Assembly: GCF_029227915.1 (NCBI RefSeq)
Contig: NC_079882.1
Coordinates: forward strand, 12,276,001 to 12,340,000
DNA: 64,000 nucleotides
From: Hydractinia symbiolongicarpus
Taxonomy: Eukaryota; Cnidaria; Hydrozoa; Anthoathecata; Hydractiniidae
Direction of reading: 5' to 3'
A model generated the notes under the pieces. It was not told the origin of the DNA. It searched no databases and saw only the letters and a list, made by a program, of their open reading frames with translations. Both the position numbers and the translations under genes were made by a program. Below, one piece after another: positions 23,931-57,886 of the stretch; positions within the stretch are counted from its first letter, which is position 1, and every line of letters begins with the position of its first letter.

Positions 23931-24017
23931 GAATGTCTATCGAATATGCCCTCACTAACGAATGTCTATCGAATATGCCCTCACTAACGAATGTCTATCG
24001 AATATGCCGTCACTAAA
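23931..24017 (+). repeat. 29-bp tandem repeat, three copies
   Basis: The unit gaatgtctatcgaatatgcc plus ctcactaac occurs three times head-to-tail (23931-23959, 23960-23988, 23989-24017). The last copy carries a C-to-G change and a decayed end. The near-identity suggests recent expansion. Confidence 0.9.
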
Positions 24018-24118
24018 AATACACTGCAAAAAGGTGTGTACTGCTTAAAAATTTCCTAGAAATATACAATTATGGTGCTCAACACCCTGCAAAGTGAAAA
24101 ATAGCAAGTACAAAAAAA

Positions 24119-24150
24119 GGGTAAAGGGGCAGGGAAGGGAAGGGGCAGGG
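24119..24150 (+). other. G-run cluster, predicted G-quadruplex
   Basis: Six runs of three or four G are packed in 32 bases and separated by loops of one to four bases (GGGTAAAGGGGCAGGGAAGG begins the tract). This satisfies the usual G-quadruplex pattern with spare runs, in a region otherwise very AT-rich. Confidence 0.6.
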
Positions 24151-24922
24151 AGAAAATTCAGGACATGAGTTTTTACATCACGAAGGGATATCAAGTGCAA
24201 TGCACAAAAAATGAGTTAAAAAAACTATAAACCTCACTTTGAAAATCTACGCTAAAAATTACTATAAAAGACTCCGAATTAAAACATGTACATTATATAC
24301 CCATTGCGTATGTACAAGAATAAAAATGTCGCATATACAAATACATCTGCATTTGATCACATGATCACACTCATGCTCATACTACGTGTCACTTTGTTAC
24401 CGACCAATCGTTTATTTTTTCCTGTGTCGAATATACTCTGTGTCGATGATGCTGCTGTTTCTGCAGCTTGCAGTTTTCTAAATTAGAACAAAATTTGTGG
24501 TGCAAAATGATCGTGTAATTCTTTTATTTAATAATTATATCAAATTTATTTTTTGCACTTATCCGAATAAAACAAGAAGCCTTACAAACATATTTAAAAA
24601 TGGAAATTGTACCAAATATAACAAACTTTAAGTTTGGCGTAGTCTTTACAAGAATAACATTAGGGAATTAAACCAGATACTGGTTAAATATTATTTTTGA
24701 TGATCGTATGGTAACGCATGAATGAAAGTTGAATCAATTTTTTTAGTAATATTACTTCTACCTCGAATAAGCAATTTCTGTAATGCTCATATTCCAAAAA
24801 CCGAGAAAAGATGTAAAAATTTCGCCTGTTTATTTATTTTGGGAAAACTTTCACGAGTCAAAAATCATTACCAAATAAAGTCCCAACAACGATTTATTCT
24901 ACGAGATGAACTTTCACTATTT

Positions 24923-25220
24923 CAGGGTTCCTACTTATTTTGCAAGTAATTTTTTAGGGTGTTTAGGAGAATTTAGGAGGATTTTTCCATTAGCGGGGAA
25001 AAGACATACAAAAATTAGGAGATTTTAGGACAATTAGTGTCAAGGGTAACTTAGCAAATTTCTGACTTTATTTCACATAAAAATCCATTATACAAATAAA
25101 TAGTTTTCATAGTTGTTCTTTAAAAATTTAGGAGATTTTTAAGTAGTTGCAAAAATCAAGACATTTTAGGATATTTTAGGATTTTATTTTTTAGGATTTT
25201 TAGGAGGCGTGAGAACCCTG
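24923..25220. mobile_element. 298-bp MITE with CAGGGTTC termini
   Basis: The block begins CAGGGTTC (24923) and ends GAACCCTG (25220), an exact 8-bp terminal inverted repeat of the kind found on hAT-like elements. It is flanked by the 5-bp direct repeat tattt on both sides (24918-24922 and 25221-25225). The interior is built of many ttaggag/aggattttagg repeats and has no coding capacity. hAT elements normally make 8-bp duplications, so the family assignment is tentative. It lies 28 bp beyond the WEE1 stop codon used here. Confidence 0.6.
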
Positions 25221-25247
25221 TATTTGTTGTTTCAAAAGTCACAAGGG

Positions 25248-28200
25248 TTAAACGACACAAGCTACATACCTAGCCAGGATTTTATTTTTAAACTTTTCTT
25301 CATTCAGTTCTTTACGTAATTGATCCTAAAGTGTATTTGATAGCTCAATAACTAACAACTTCAGTAAAATAATAATTAAAAATAATTTGAACAACATTTA
25401 CCCACCTTAGACATTTGACCAAGTAAACGACCCTGCAAAATTTCTGATGCAGATGGTCTCAAGGCGGGATCCTTTGTAATCATTTTCTAAAATGCAAAAT
25501 ACTTTTTTCACGATCGTTTCAGGACGTTGTATAATTTTGTATAAAGCAGCTATATCATTCACTACGTAAAAAATAACTTACCGACAACAGAGAGTTTAGT
25601 TCTTTTGGGTATTGTTGTAGATTTGGTAAACCTGTTGTTCTAACATAAAACGAAGGAATAAATAAACTATACACTCAGAGGTTTACATAATTAAACATGC
25701 TATAAAGCAGCCAGCAATTGCTCACCTTATTGTGTGCCAGTTTGGTCCATTTTTTGGGAGATCGTCACCACCACCCTGAAATAATCCAAAAAAAATCAAA
25801 AATATTTTTTTGAAAACTAGCTACACCAAAAAACTAGCAACATAATGAAAGTGAGAACTTACCGAAAGGTATATTGTCAATCCAAGAGCAAAAATATCAG
25901 CTTTTGGCAAATAGTCATAATCCTAAACAACCAACACAAAGATGAAGATAAAAACTATTATTTGCTATCACATACAGGTGAAACAACAACAACCAAAAAA
26001 AATCAGCCTACCTCTTGTAAAAGTTCATTCGGTAAAAATCTACAATCACCATCCTCCACTTGTGGTTTGTGTATCGATGTCACGTGACCCAAATCACCTA
26101 AAGAAATGAAACCAGCCAGTAGATTAGAATTCTAAAGAACACCTAGATTATCAAAAAAAAAAAATGGATGATTTATCTAGAAACGCTACCAATTTTGTAA
26201 ACAATGTTGTACGCCGTGTTTTGTTTAGTAGATTCTACATCGTCACCATAGTAACCGTCATCACCGCTTCCTTCTTCTGTATTTTTAGATTGGTGAGAAT
26301 AACAAAGAAAGACGTTTCCTAGAAAGAAACAAAGTGACAAAATTTATTATCCTGACTGAACTAACCAAAGTTTATTACACGTGATAATGTCTAGTGGGAG
26401 CGAGACGAATTATTTGTAATAAAATAAAATGTCAACAATAGAATTTCTCGTATTTATTTTCACTATAGTACCTGACTATTTTATCTACCGCCATACCTGG
26501 TTTAATGTCGAGATGGACCAGCTTCTGTGAATGTATATATTTAAGTCCCTAAATCAATATTCTTTATTAATTAATGAAGGTTTTGGTTTCTAATGGGGAA
26601 AAACAGATATAATAGTAAGATTTTTACCTTACAAAGTTGAAGTAAAAGTTGTTTAAGATCTTCTATTTTCATTACCAAGTTATTCATCCTGTTTTTAGTT
26701 ATAGTTTCAGACAAGTTGCCACCTAAGTGAAGAGAGGGAAGATGATATTTAATTGTACTGAAAATAAAGAAATACCATTATCCACCTAACAAGACCATAA
26801 CAGTCGCCAAAACAAACACTAATAACCTACCATCACAATATTCATTTTGTATTAACATGTGACAATCTTCTGCCCATGCTGAATAGTATCGTACAACATG
26901 CTGATGATGCCCCAACACTGCATGCGCCCACACTTCACGAAGTGCCATTTGTCTAAAATCAAAAAAATAATACTCACAGGGGTAGTTACAAATTAAGCAC
27001 ATTTTAATTTAACAGTAAGGATAACGCACTCATCAATTGATCCAGCCAGTGGTTTTAAAGATCTTTTCAACGCGTATATACAGCCATCTAAAAAATATGT
27101 AAAAGTATGTATACACTATGTAATGTTTTTCAAAAAGGCTATAACAATATAAAAACGGATCTCTTGTTAGCCACAACTGTGATAAAATGAATTATTAGAA
27201 GCAAAAACTACTGCCAGCAACATACAGAAATTTTAATTAAGAAGATTCTTTCACAGAAACAATAACCAGAGTTATATATTATTATATTGAACAATTTATG
27301 TAAGGGAAACAACAACAAAGAGTTAGGTATTAAAGAACAGCAAGAATCTGAGTTGCAAATGTGTGGTGAATCTCACCACAATCATCTTTTGTCGGCTTAA
27401 AAATAAACTATATCTTAGCGCTCCATGTTGTGCTCAAGTAACAGATACAAACCTAATCTATTGAGGCATTTATAAACTGAACCAAAAGATCCAGTTCCGA
27501 TTTTTCCCAGTTCCACAAATTCAGCATTATATCGTGATATGTTGGTTTCTCTCAATGTGAGCTTCTACAAAATAAATGAGACAATGTTTTGAAAATGATT
27601 TAGGCAACAGCTGTGGTCTTATAGAGTATTTATTTTTTAATTGTTTTAGAAACCTCTACGTTATTTTTTGAAAGGCCCTTCATCCCCCCCCCCCTCTCAT
27701 TCATTTTCTCCAGCCTTTTCTCATATGAAGCACTTAATGTTTAAAAACAATATACAATAATTTCTAACGCGAGTTTTATAGGAGAAGAATAAAGAGATTT
27801 TTACCAATTTAGCTAATGTAGAAAATTTAGCACAACACCAAAATTTTTTGTCCAATTTCAAGCTTTTTTATCTCTATTTATGATGGAAAGCTTCCCCGTA
27901 AAACAATTTTATTTGGTTTACACCAGCCTTTTTTGTTTCTTGTTTTAATTCATGATATACGGACGATGTACATTATATTTTTCTATTTTGTATATAGACC
28001 ACTCTATTCAATTTAGAAAATTAACTCACAAGAAAATATGTTCAATGAAAAAATTCTAGCATATTAAATTATATTTTATACTTTTTCAGTACTGTGTACA
28101 TTAAAATGACTAAAGATTGAAATGTTTCAGTACAATCAACTACCAATTTTCTAAGTCAAATGTTTATCCATATTTTAGCTTATTTCAGCAGGAAAACAAA

Positions 28201-29260
28201 AAAAAATTGGTAAATTAGCAAAATTACAAAATTTTACATCAATTTGGAAAAACAATTGCGAAATAGTAAATGACAATAGTAAATATATCACCCCCTTTAG
28301 TTCACTAACTAGGGTTGTAGTGTCATGCTGTAATGTTAGAAACAAATTTAGCCCTCTAAAAGCACAAGGTAAGGGAAGGGGGTGAAAATCATGCTTTTTG
28401 ATTAATGACATATCAAGATGTAAATTTTATATATATTTCATACCTTTGTAGGGTTTCCATAAATTTCTTGCATTTCACCATCAGAATCATTATCATCACT
28501 CAACACAGATTCACTAAAATTTAAAAAAACACAAATGTTGCTTTTTTGGAGAACTAACATCAAAATTAAGATGTTGCTTTTCCTTGACTGTTTGGAAGTA
28601 TTTGTTTTGCAAGCAACTTTCCTGAAATGTGCACGCTTTGTAAGAGTAAACTGTGGTGCGTTTTTTATCTGCTTACCTTTCAAATTCTTGACGAGTTCGC
28701 TTATGTTTGACCCCAGCAGCTGAAGGTGTAAATGGATTTATATTAGCATACACAACATTTTTACCAATATTACGTGGCTCACTATTTGGTCTTTTTCTGT
28801 TGGTATCTTTGATATGTGCAAACTGGTCCTTTAATCTTACTCTACTGTTCAACTTTGTTTGAGATTTTGGACTACTTTTTGGTGATTCTCCAGCAGCATC
28901 TTTAAATTTATTTAACAATGTTTTTGGAGTGTGGGGAGTATCAAACAATCTCAATGCAAGAAATCCTCTTTGTATTGACGGTGGTGACTGCATTGAAAAA
29001 CCTCTCCCTGGAGATTGGACTAGCTTCATAGGCGAGCATGATGGTGACAACATTTCATCTGTGCTGTTTAGCTCATCTCCTAGAAATGAATCCCCTGACT
29101 TCGGACTTCCAAAACTTCTATCTTCAAATATACTTGGCATTGGTCTTTGATTGCCCTCACGAAAGGTTGGTGTATGTGGTCGTTTCATTGGTGGAGTGGC
29201 CAACAAATCAGATTCGTTGTCAGAGAACTCATCAAATAGATTTTTTGCAAGGTTATCCAT
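25248..29260 (-). CDS. WEE1: WEE1-family protein kinase
   Basis: WEE1 kinases delay mitosis by phosphorylating the inhibitory tyrosine of CDK1. Coding exons from the 5' end (minus strand): 29260-28677, 28513-28444, 27564-27453, 27087-27030, 26952-26831, 26722-26628, 26548-26497, 26318-26190, 26097-26012, 25922-25863, 25775-25726, 25639-25582, 25486-25406 and 25325-25248. All phases match, giving 544 residues. The Ser/Pro-rich N-terminus (many SP/TP sites) includes the WEE1 signature ANINPFTP (about residue 172). The kinase has glycine loop GTGSFGSV (about 241), Lys263 in YALKRS, the conserved AHAVLG and RYYSAWAED segments, catalytic loop HLDIKPGN (359-366), and the WEE-type DLGH (409-412) in place of DFG. 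The last exon carries the conserved [13 protein letters not shown] helix. Alternatively it splices at 25270 to an exon not found; the usual C-terminal tail is missing. WEE2 is less likely. Confidence 0.92.
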
Positions 29261-29958
29261 AATTTATGTATATTAATTAGCAATATCAATTTTCTAAAAC
29301 AATGTGATGTTTTTATATGTACTGCAAGTACTGGCTGTTATAAACCTTCATTGTATATAGTTAGTAGCACATTACTGTCCTTAAGAAATTATTCAGATAA
29401 TAATTTTCACACTGCAGGCAATAATTTTCAGACTTTGGGTCTCTAATTTGGTTAAATAAAAACTAAACATTTAATTTCGTAAAACCACAAAATTAGTGAC
29501 AACTCACCTACTCTTAGGTGCTTAATTCAGCTGGAGGGTTTGGAATTTTTTTGAGAACTAATAAGCAGGGGGGTTTTATTAAATGAGTGGGTTAGAATGT
29601 TTACTGAGAGAGAAGACACATGTGATACAATATGTGATACAAAGTAGGTGTGTAACAATCAATAAACATAGTGCTAGCTTGCGTCAATGAATGATGGTAA
29701 GTAAATAACAGCAAATACACAGAATGTATAAACGTTCAAAACAAAAATTAATTTTGACCATCAGGAGCTTATTCATTGGTTGAAATTAATAAGCGTCTTA
29801 ATAAGGTGTGGGTGGGTGGGAAAACAATCTGAAAATCAATAAGCGTCCCCCCTTGTATTAAACACCCGAGAGTAGCACTAAGCATTTTATCAGGCTTGAT
29901 GTTAGTAACTTAATTTGAAATGTAGTAACTTAATCTGAAACTTACAGCCCTAATTTAG
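29261..29958. other. upstream flank of WEE1
   Basis: This non-coding interval should hold the 5' UTR and promoter of the minus-strand WEE1 gene. No TATA-like or other promoter element could be singled out from the AT-rich background. Confidence 0.4.
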
Positions 29959-30295
29959 AAAATTCGCTTGACAAAAATTTATTAATATGTTTGTTGTAGA
30001 CAAAACCACTTCACTCCACTTTAATTTGTTACACAGAATCAGCATCTTAAGGTTACTGTGAGGTCTTTGTGTATAAGTGAAAAAATTCCTAAGATGTCTT
30101 TAATTTTATGGAATTAAAAAGACACTATTGAAAAGTAAAAAAAAGTAGTTTATTATGGTTTAAAAAAATTTATGTGAAATTTTTTCGCTCTCAGTCCTAG
30201 GAACTAAGTTATCAAATTATTGCTCTCTTGTTCAGTGGAGTGAAGTGGTTTTGTCTACAACAAACATATTAATAAATTTTTGTCAAGCGAATTTT
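29959..30295. repeat. perfect 62-bp inverted repeat with 213-bp spacer
   Basis: Bases 29959-30020 are the exact reverse complement of 30234-30295 (core cttcactccact against agtggagtgaag, and ttcgcttgac against gtcaagcgaa). The 213-bp spacer (30021-30233) is AT-rich and non-coding. The right arm overlaps the start of the LINE fragment at 30280. The arms are identical over 62 bp, so the structure is young. Confidence 0.92.
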
Positions 30296-30527
30296 GTAAA
30301 TTAAGAAAGTGTAGAGACTTGATAGTTCCTAGGGCAAAGCCCAGAGGCAGACCGAGAAAGACTTGGCAGGAGGTTATAAGGACAGACTTTATACAGAGGA
30401 AGTTGAGTTTACATCTAACACAGTCTAGATCAGATTGGAAGAGGGTCATTAATATACCCCATCCAACCCATGCTAGCATGGAAAACGGACGTTAAGCCGA
30501 GAATGATGATGATGATGATGATGATTG
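30280..30527 (+). mobile_element. LINE 3' end with GATGAT tail
   Basis: The open frame 30280-30495 encodes the C-terminal tail typical of RTE/L2-like LINE polyproteins (PRGRPRKTWQEVIRTDF, then RSDWKRV and NPTHAS-like NIPHPTHAS). It is followed by catggaaaacggacgttaag and a (GATGAT) microsatellite tail at 30507-30527. Only the extreme 3' end is present, a 5' truncation typical of target-primed reverse transcription. A decayed relative occurs at about 3200-3280. Confidence 0.78.
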
Positions 30528-33500
30528 TTCAGCACAGTGTCCCCTAAAATATGCTACCACATTTCTTTTTAAATGCATTACTGATTTTTTATGAAAAAAA
30601 ACATTTTTTTCTTTTTAACTTCTCGTTTTTAAGTTCTAAGGGCGAAAACTTCGGTAGTAGCATATTTTTAGCCCCGGGTGTTAGTAACACAATGATGTAA
30701 CTCTCTTCCTCATACCGTTATTACTTTTGGCACATGAACTTAATCCCACACCAAGAACCAAGTCCTAGAAAAACTTAAATAAATATTTTTAACAACTTTC
30801 ACACTTTTGCATATTTTTACACCTTAAATGTCTAAGAACTCACAAACCTGGTGCATATTATATTTTTTCACTACCATACTCAATGTAGGCATTATTTTAA
30901 ATTGTAATTAAAGATGGCAGCAAATAACTTGGTCAAGAGGAAATAATGGGGAAAACATTGCAAGAAATGAAAGATTATACGATGAGAATAACTTTTCTAA
31001 CTGTGCTTAAAAAGTGTTTGAGTTTGCTTTGATAAAAGAATGTCGATCGATTGATCATGGTGCAATAACACATGGTGTGTTATAAAAATGATAACGCTTA
31101 GTTCGTTATATCGTTAGAAAGTTAAGATTTTGTTTTAAAAAAAGCTACAAAATTTTTTTTTCAATTTTTTGCAAAAAAACTTTACCTTGTATACTGAAGT
31201 TATTTCAGACCTTGAAAAATCGATTTTGCTGCTCAGGTGAAACAACATCAAAGTTGTTGTGTGTTAAATAGGTAACACGTTTGTAAAAGATATCAGTTGA
31301 AGTAAACTTTTAATTTAAATCCCTAGAATAAAAAAGAACATAACATGCTGACCCCTGAAGAGTCAACCTCATATTTATTGTAGGCCAGTAAACTTAAAAA
31401 ATAAAGTTTAAAGCAATAAAAAGATTTTGTGGAAAAAAATCTGGTTTATAAACAAAACAATTTAAAAAAAAATTACAATTACAAAAGTATAAGGTAATAT
31501 GTCTTCGTTTCATCGAATGGTGCAAGAAAGTGGAACCAATATTATTTGGAAATCAAACTTTACAAATATTTTAAACATGGCAGTCTGAAATTGGTGAATA
31601 ACCAGGTGTTGTATTAGTAAATAAAAGTAACTTAGGAAATAACCAAAGGGTTACAATGGTCAAACATAAAACTACTAGAAAAACACCAAATATTCACTGC
31701 ATATTTCCTGAAAATGCAGCACTGCACCACTAAGTAAATGGTGATACAGTTTAAATAGGTATTATCAACTGCATTTCTAATTGCATGGACAGAAGCAATG
31801 TAACAATTTTCTCTTTGATTATCATTTTAGTGTCAGTTTTATGACTAGCAATGAGATGTCCTCCATATAAAGAGTAAAAAAATAGTACGGTGTGGCAATT
31901 CATTCTTAAAAAGCAAATTCCTAGAGTTTTCCAGTTTTTTGATGTTTTTTAGGAGAGATCTGGTTTAACAAAAAAGGCAATTTAATAAAAAACAAAAACT
32001 TAAACTGTTTTAAACTGCTTTCTTTCTTACCATAGATATCTTATGTTCACATATTTTGTTGATTTATGTCGTCACACAGCGTATACATAGCTCGGCAGGA
32101 CTTTTGAGGATGCATTCACTTAGTGGTATTTCAAGAGAGATTATAATTTATGTTTGAGTGATGAAAAAAACAAGTTAAATTGCAGTAGTACAACATCATC
32201 ATAGAAAAAATAATTTTTAACAGTTTAACAAATGCGAATAGGTTAACAAAGAAAAACTTTGAGACTCTTTTTGTTTTGCTATTACATAAGCATTTAAAGT
32301 TTTATTTTCAAGTGTAGCAAATTAAATGAAGCACCTGTTGTCTTTCAAGATGTTTTGATAAAAAAATAATAAAAAGAAGAATTTCATAATAAAGTTGAAT
32401 ATAGTAATACTTATTTTTTTAAGTGATAACTCATGTCTAAACATTACTTTATTCTGATAAAGATATTTATATTCAAAATATAAAAAAATAAAATTACTCT
32501 TAGACATAACAGGGGGCATAGTTTAGCATCCCTCGCTTCGTTCATTAGAAATATGTTTTTTTACATCCCCTTGACTTAAGTCACAAGAGTTATTACTTTA
32601 CCAAACAAAAAGTTTTATCATGGCAGCAATCGTAGGACTAATTTGACCTTAAATATCTCGAGAACCAAAGCTCACAAATATAAAAAAATACACAGTTCAT
32701 ATTCACACTATAATGAACATTTAATCACAACCTGTTATCAATCGTTAGTTCTCCTACTGAAAATATTTTATTTTCAAAGCCTGCAGAAATTTTTACCTTG
32801 ACACAGGGTGTGTAGTGTAAAGCCGTCATTTTTAGTATTTTTCCATTCCAAATCTAAGTATAAAAGTGCTTGGTTTTCCTCATCTTGTTTTTTTTTTGCA
32901 TTTTAAAAAATGCAATTTTAAGCGAAAGAAACATTTTTTAACGCCTTGTGTAGTTTAAATGCCCAATTTCAAGTGACTTTGTGAAAAAAAGGACAACTTG
33001 TTTAAATTCCTGTATACACCCCTGTGCCACGTCTAACAAAAATACCCAGCCAACCTGAGAATTTTTCAATTTAACTTTAAAAAACTACTTTTTAAATTTA
33101 CATCAGCATTTGCTGACACAAATGTTGACATATTAACAAAGCAGGCAGGCAAATGACATATGGCATCTGCAATTTTTTGTTGACATGACCAAATTTGAAT
33201 AAGAATGGGTTAAAAAGAACATGCACTCATTCTGCAGTTACCTGACTTTAACATTATATACTATACTAGTCACTGACCTATGGAAAACCATGTGATCGTC
33301 CTGTTTACACGAAATAAATAAAATTTACTTAGAAAAATGACTATAGGTTGATTATAATGTGATTTTTATTTAATAATTAATAACACTCTGTTTCTAAAAA
33401 AATGAAGTACTATTTTAAACAGACAGACACAACAGAGATATTATTTTAGAGACACAAAATTGCAAAGTAAATTAAACTTACAGTATTGCAACAATGACCT

Positions 33501-36405
33501 GGACAAAACCAGAACCAGGCAAATAAACAAATAAATTAAGGAAAGACTGTAAAGCATGTACCCACCAACTACATCAATTATATTGGATGTTTATTTTATG
33601 GCAATGTCACTATGGATGCCGCCCTTAGGGGCAATATAAGATGTAGTCTTTTTTTAGTGAGACTAAATAATTTCACTACAGGCCTGGTCAGGAATAGCGT
33701 GTGATTCACGCACATGCCTGAATTAATTATGGCATGCTATCTTCCACTCCCCTTAGCTGTCATGGTGTCTTATAAAAAGTGCTAATATAAAAGACACATC
33801 CAAATTTGGCATTATTCCATCGTAAGAGTTACAACTACTGAACAAACTTGAAACATATTTTTCTGATTTTGTTTTAAAATTAAAGGGTTGGAATTTTTGT
33901 AACTGCATGCCTGTACTGCCGTTTTGCATGCCTTAACATAACTTAGGCATGGATCTTCATCACACACCACTAATTTGGGAGAGTTATGTACCGCACGTGG
34001 GTGATTTTACTCCTGACCAGTCCTGCACTGGATAAAATACTTGAACTTTGCAGTCTAGTTAGCAGTGTAAATTAAAATTAGTTAGCTAGTTAACGTCACG
34101 TGGGTGCAGAATTGCGCGATTATTTCTAAACTAACCCAAATTTTTCCTGGAATGCAAAACAGTGCTTTTAATTCAATTGACTTGGCTAGAAAAGAATACA
34201 ATCTTCAAAGTATGACAGAATTGTGTGACTATATGTTTGTTAAGCAGATGGATGGAATAAACCATATCATCAGTTATGACCATACAGTTCAGTACACGGG
34301 AATATTCCTAGCTATACCAACAGTACCAAATTTTAATATCCGACTGACCATGTTTCTGACTTCTTAAAGATGTTTAGAACATTATTCCCTGTAAAATAAC
34401 ACCAACGACAAATAATTTTATTTGCAATTATTATACAAATCTGAGTTTACCACCAAGTTTAATAGGACGTTTTAAAAACCAGACAAGGTACACTAATACG
34501 AAAAGCATCAAATAACTGAAACCGTAACTAAAACCATAAATAAAACCATAAATAAAACCATAACAAAACTCAAACGTAATTGCAATGTTCTTTTTATCTA
34601 GTATTGGATATCTCTTAAAAGCAATATTGCAAGACACTTCTTTTATTTTTCATCAAAAAAAATGTTGTGATCAATTTTCGTGCGAAATTTAAATTTTATC
34701 CTGTTCTGTGTCTTATGGAGAGGTGATACGGCGATAACATAAAACAAAAAAATACTCAACTAAATTGTGTATAAGGGAGATAATATTTGTGAGTTTTTGT
34801 GGGCGGGGTGCTGAAGAATTCACGAATGGAAAGACCTTGTATATACATCACTCATTTTTTTGCATCCTTGTATAAACAATGTGTCTGTCTATATTTTTGT
34901 GTCAATTTTTATATATCAATATTTCCTCCTGGTAAATTTCCATACCATTTAGAAAAATAAAAAGGTTGCCCGATGTGGTAAAATGCGGAATGAGGTTACC
35001 GCCTTGTTATCTCCCAATTCTTTTATTCTAGTGCAATTGAAATATTTTAGGCTGCCATAACCCAAGTAAACAAGCTCATACTAATTTATTTAGATATAAA
35101 ATGCTGCCTGTCACATTTCTTAAAAGTTTGTAGGCGCCCCTTGCAACCAGTGGGCGGAAATGTCTCGTTATTGTCCGATTTCCCGTTAAGACATTTTCGG
35201 GTTTTTCTAGGAAGAAATCCCCAGCTTTCAGCTTGAGATAAGAAAGTAGGAGGTAAAAGTATTTTTTCTTTGGCAACATTTCTTTTGGTTTACCACAAGG
35301 GTCACCAAGCAAACTACATGCTTTTTCTCTTAATTGAATGTTTAGAACAATATAGCTAAAAATAAGAATAATGACCAGCCTGCTTACATTTTGTATTCTG
35401 TTAAAAAAGTGTGTAGCTAGCTATCTAAAAAGATAAAGGAATGCCTAGCTAAACAATAATGGAATACAAGCCAGTATGTCACTTATTCACCCTCGTCTCT
35501 AGGGATTTTCAGCGTCATCTCTTATATTTATCAAAAAGACAAAAAAGAACTATAAACAAGGGTGGTTGGTCATTTATTCAAAAAGTGAGTTCATTAAAGA
35601 AAAGTGTTTCAAATTTTTCAAGGGGAAGAGAAGATAGTTGATAGGCCTTCCAAGTATATGCTTGTTTGAAAAGAATATAGAAGAGACTCCATACATAACT
35701 ACAAGAAGAAATAAAAAATAAACAATTGCTTTTTCTAAAAATAAAAGCAAATAAGTCTGATTCTGATGTCTGAAAAAAAGAATATTTAGCTACCAATTTT
35801 AAAAACACTTTTGATGTACCCATTCTATTTTAGTTTTAGTTTTTTTTTGTACAAGCTACTTTACTTATAAGAAGTTAACAATAACAATTAACTATTTGCC
35901 AATATTTTTTTTGAAAGTAAAAAATATTACAAAACTGTTTTACCTGGTTTCATTCAAAAGTTCATTATATATAACTGAAATGTGTTAACAAAAAGAATGT
36001 ATTATTTTTGCTACCAGCATAAAATAACCAAGAAAAACGAGAATTGAATGGAAACACAACAAACAAAAAGAAGGAATGATAGCTGCCACTAAATCTTTAC
36101 TTTGACAGGGGAGCCAAGGTACAGGGCTTAAACTTTACGCCCTATTACAAAAATTCCATAATATAAAAAACATGAAGTCTGTAACTTAATTTAAATGAAT
36201 TTCCAGTTGCATAAAATGCATTGTAGTTCAGCATTCCAAGCATCAGCAAATAATTAATGTTACAAATTTTTTCTGGCTTAGTTCTTCATCAACATAGAAG
36301 TATCTGAACTTGAAGTGCTATTTTTATTAAATGGTATTTTTATTTTTTAAATTTCTTTTTTAGGTTGTATAATTATACATTAAACAACTTTATGGTTTAA
36401 AAGGT
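30528..36405. other. intergenic stretch between WEE1 and USP47
   Basis: About 5.9 kb with no supported gene. The ORF at 34104-34367 (87 codons) has no recognisable motif and no splice partners. A short imperfect array of ataaaaccata units lies near 34530-34565. The USP47 5' UTR and promoter must be near the right end; an acceptor-like ttttttag at about 36356-36363 suggests that the first coding exon is preceded by a non-coding one. Confidence 0.45.

Positions 36406-57886
<21,481 letters not shown>

Noticed and set aside
24286-24949. ORFs at 24286-24486 and 24722-24949 as genes or as the missing WEE1 tail
   Set aside because: The first two are on the plus strand and featureless. A minus-strand segment near 24860-24914 can be joined in phase to WEE1, but its residues do not resemble the family C-terminus.
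34104-34367. 87-codon ORF between WEE1 and USP47
   Set aside because: No motif recognised, no splice partner, no sign of coding composition beyond an open frame.
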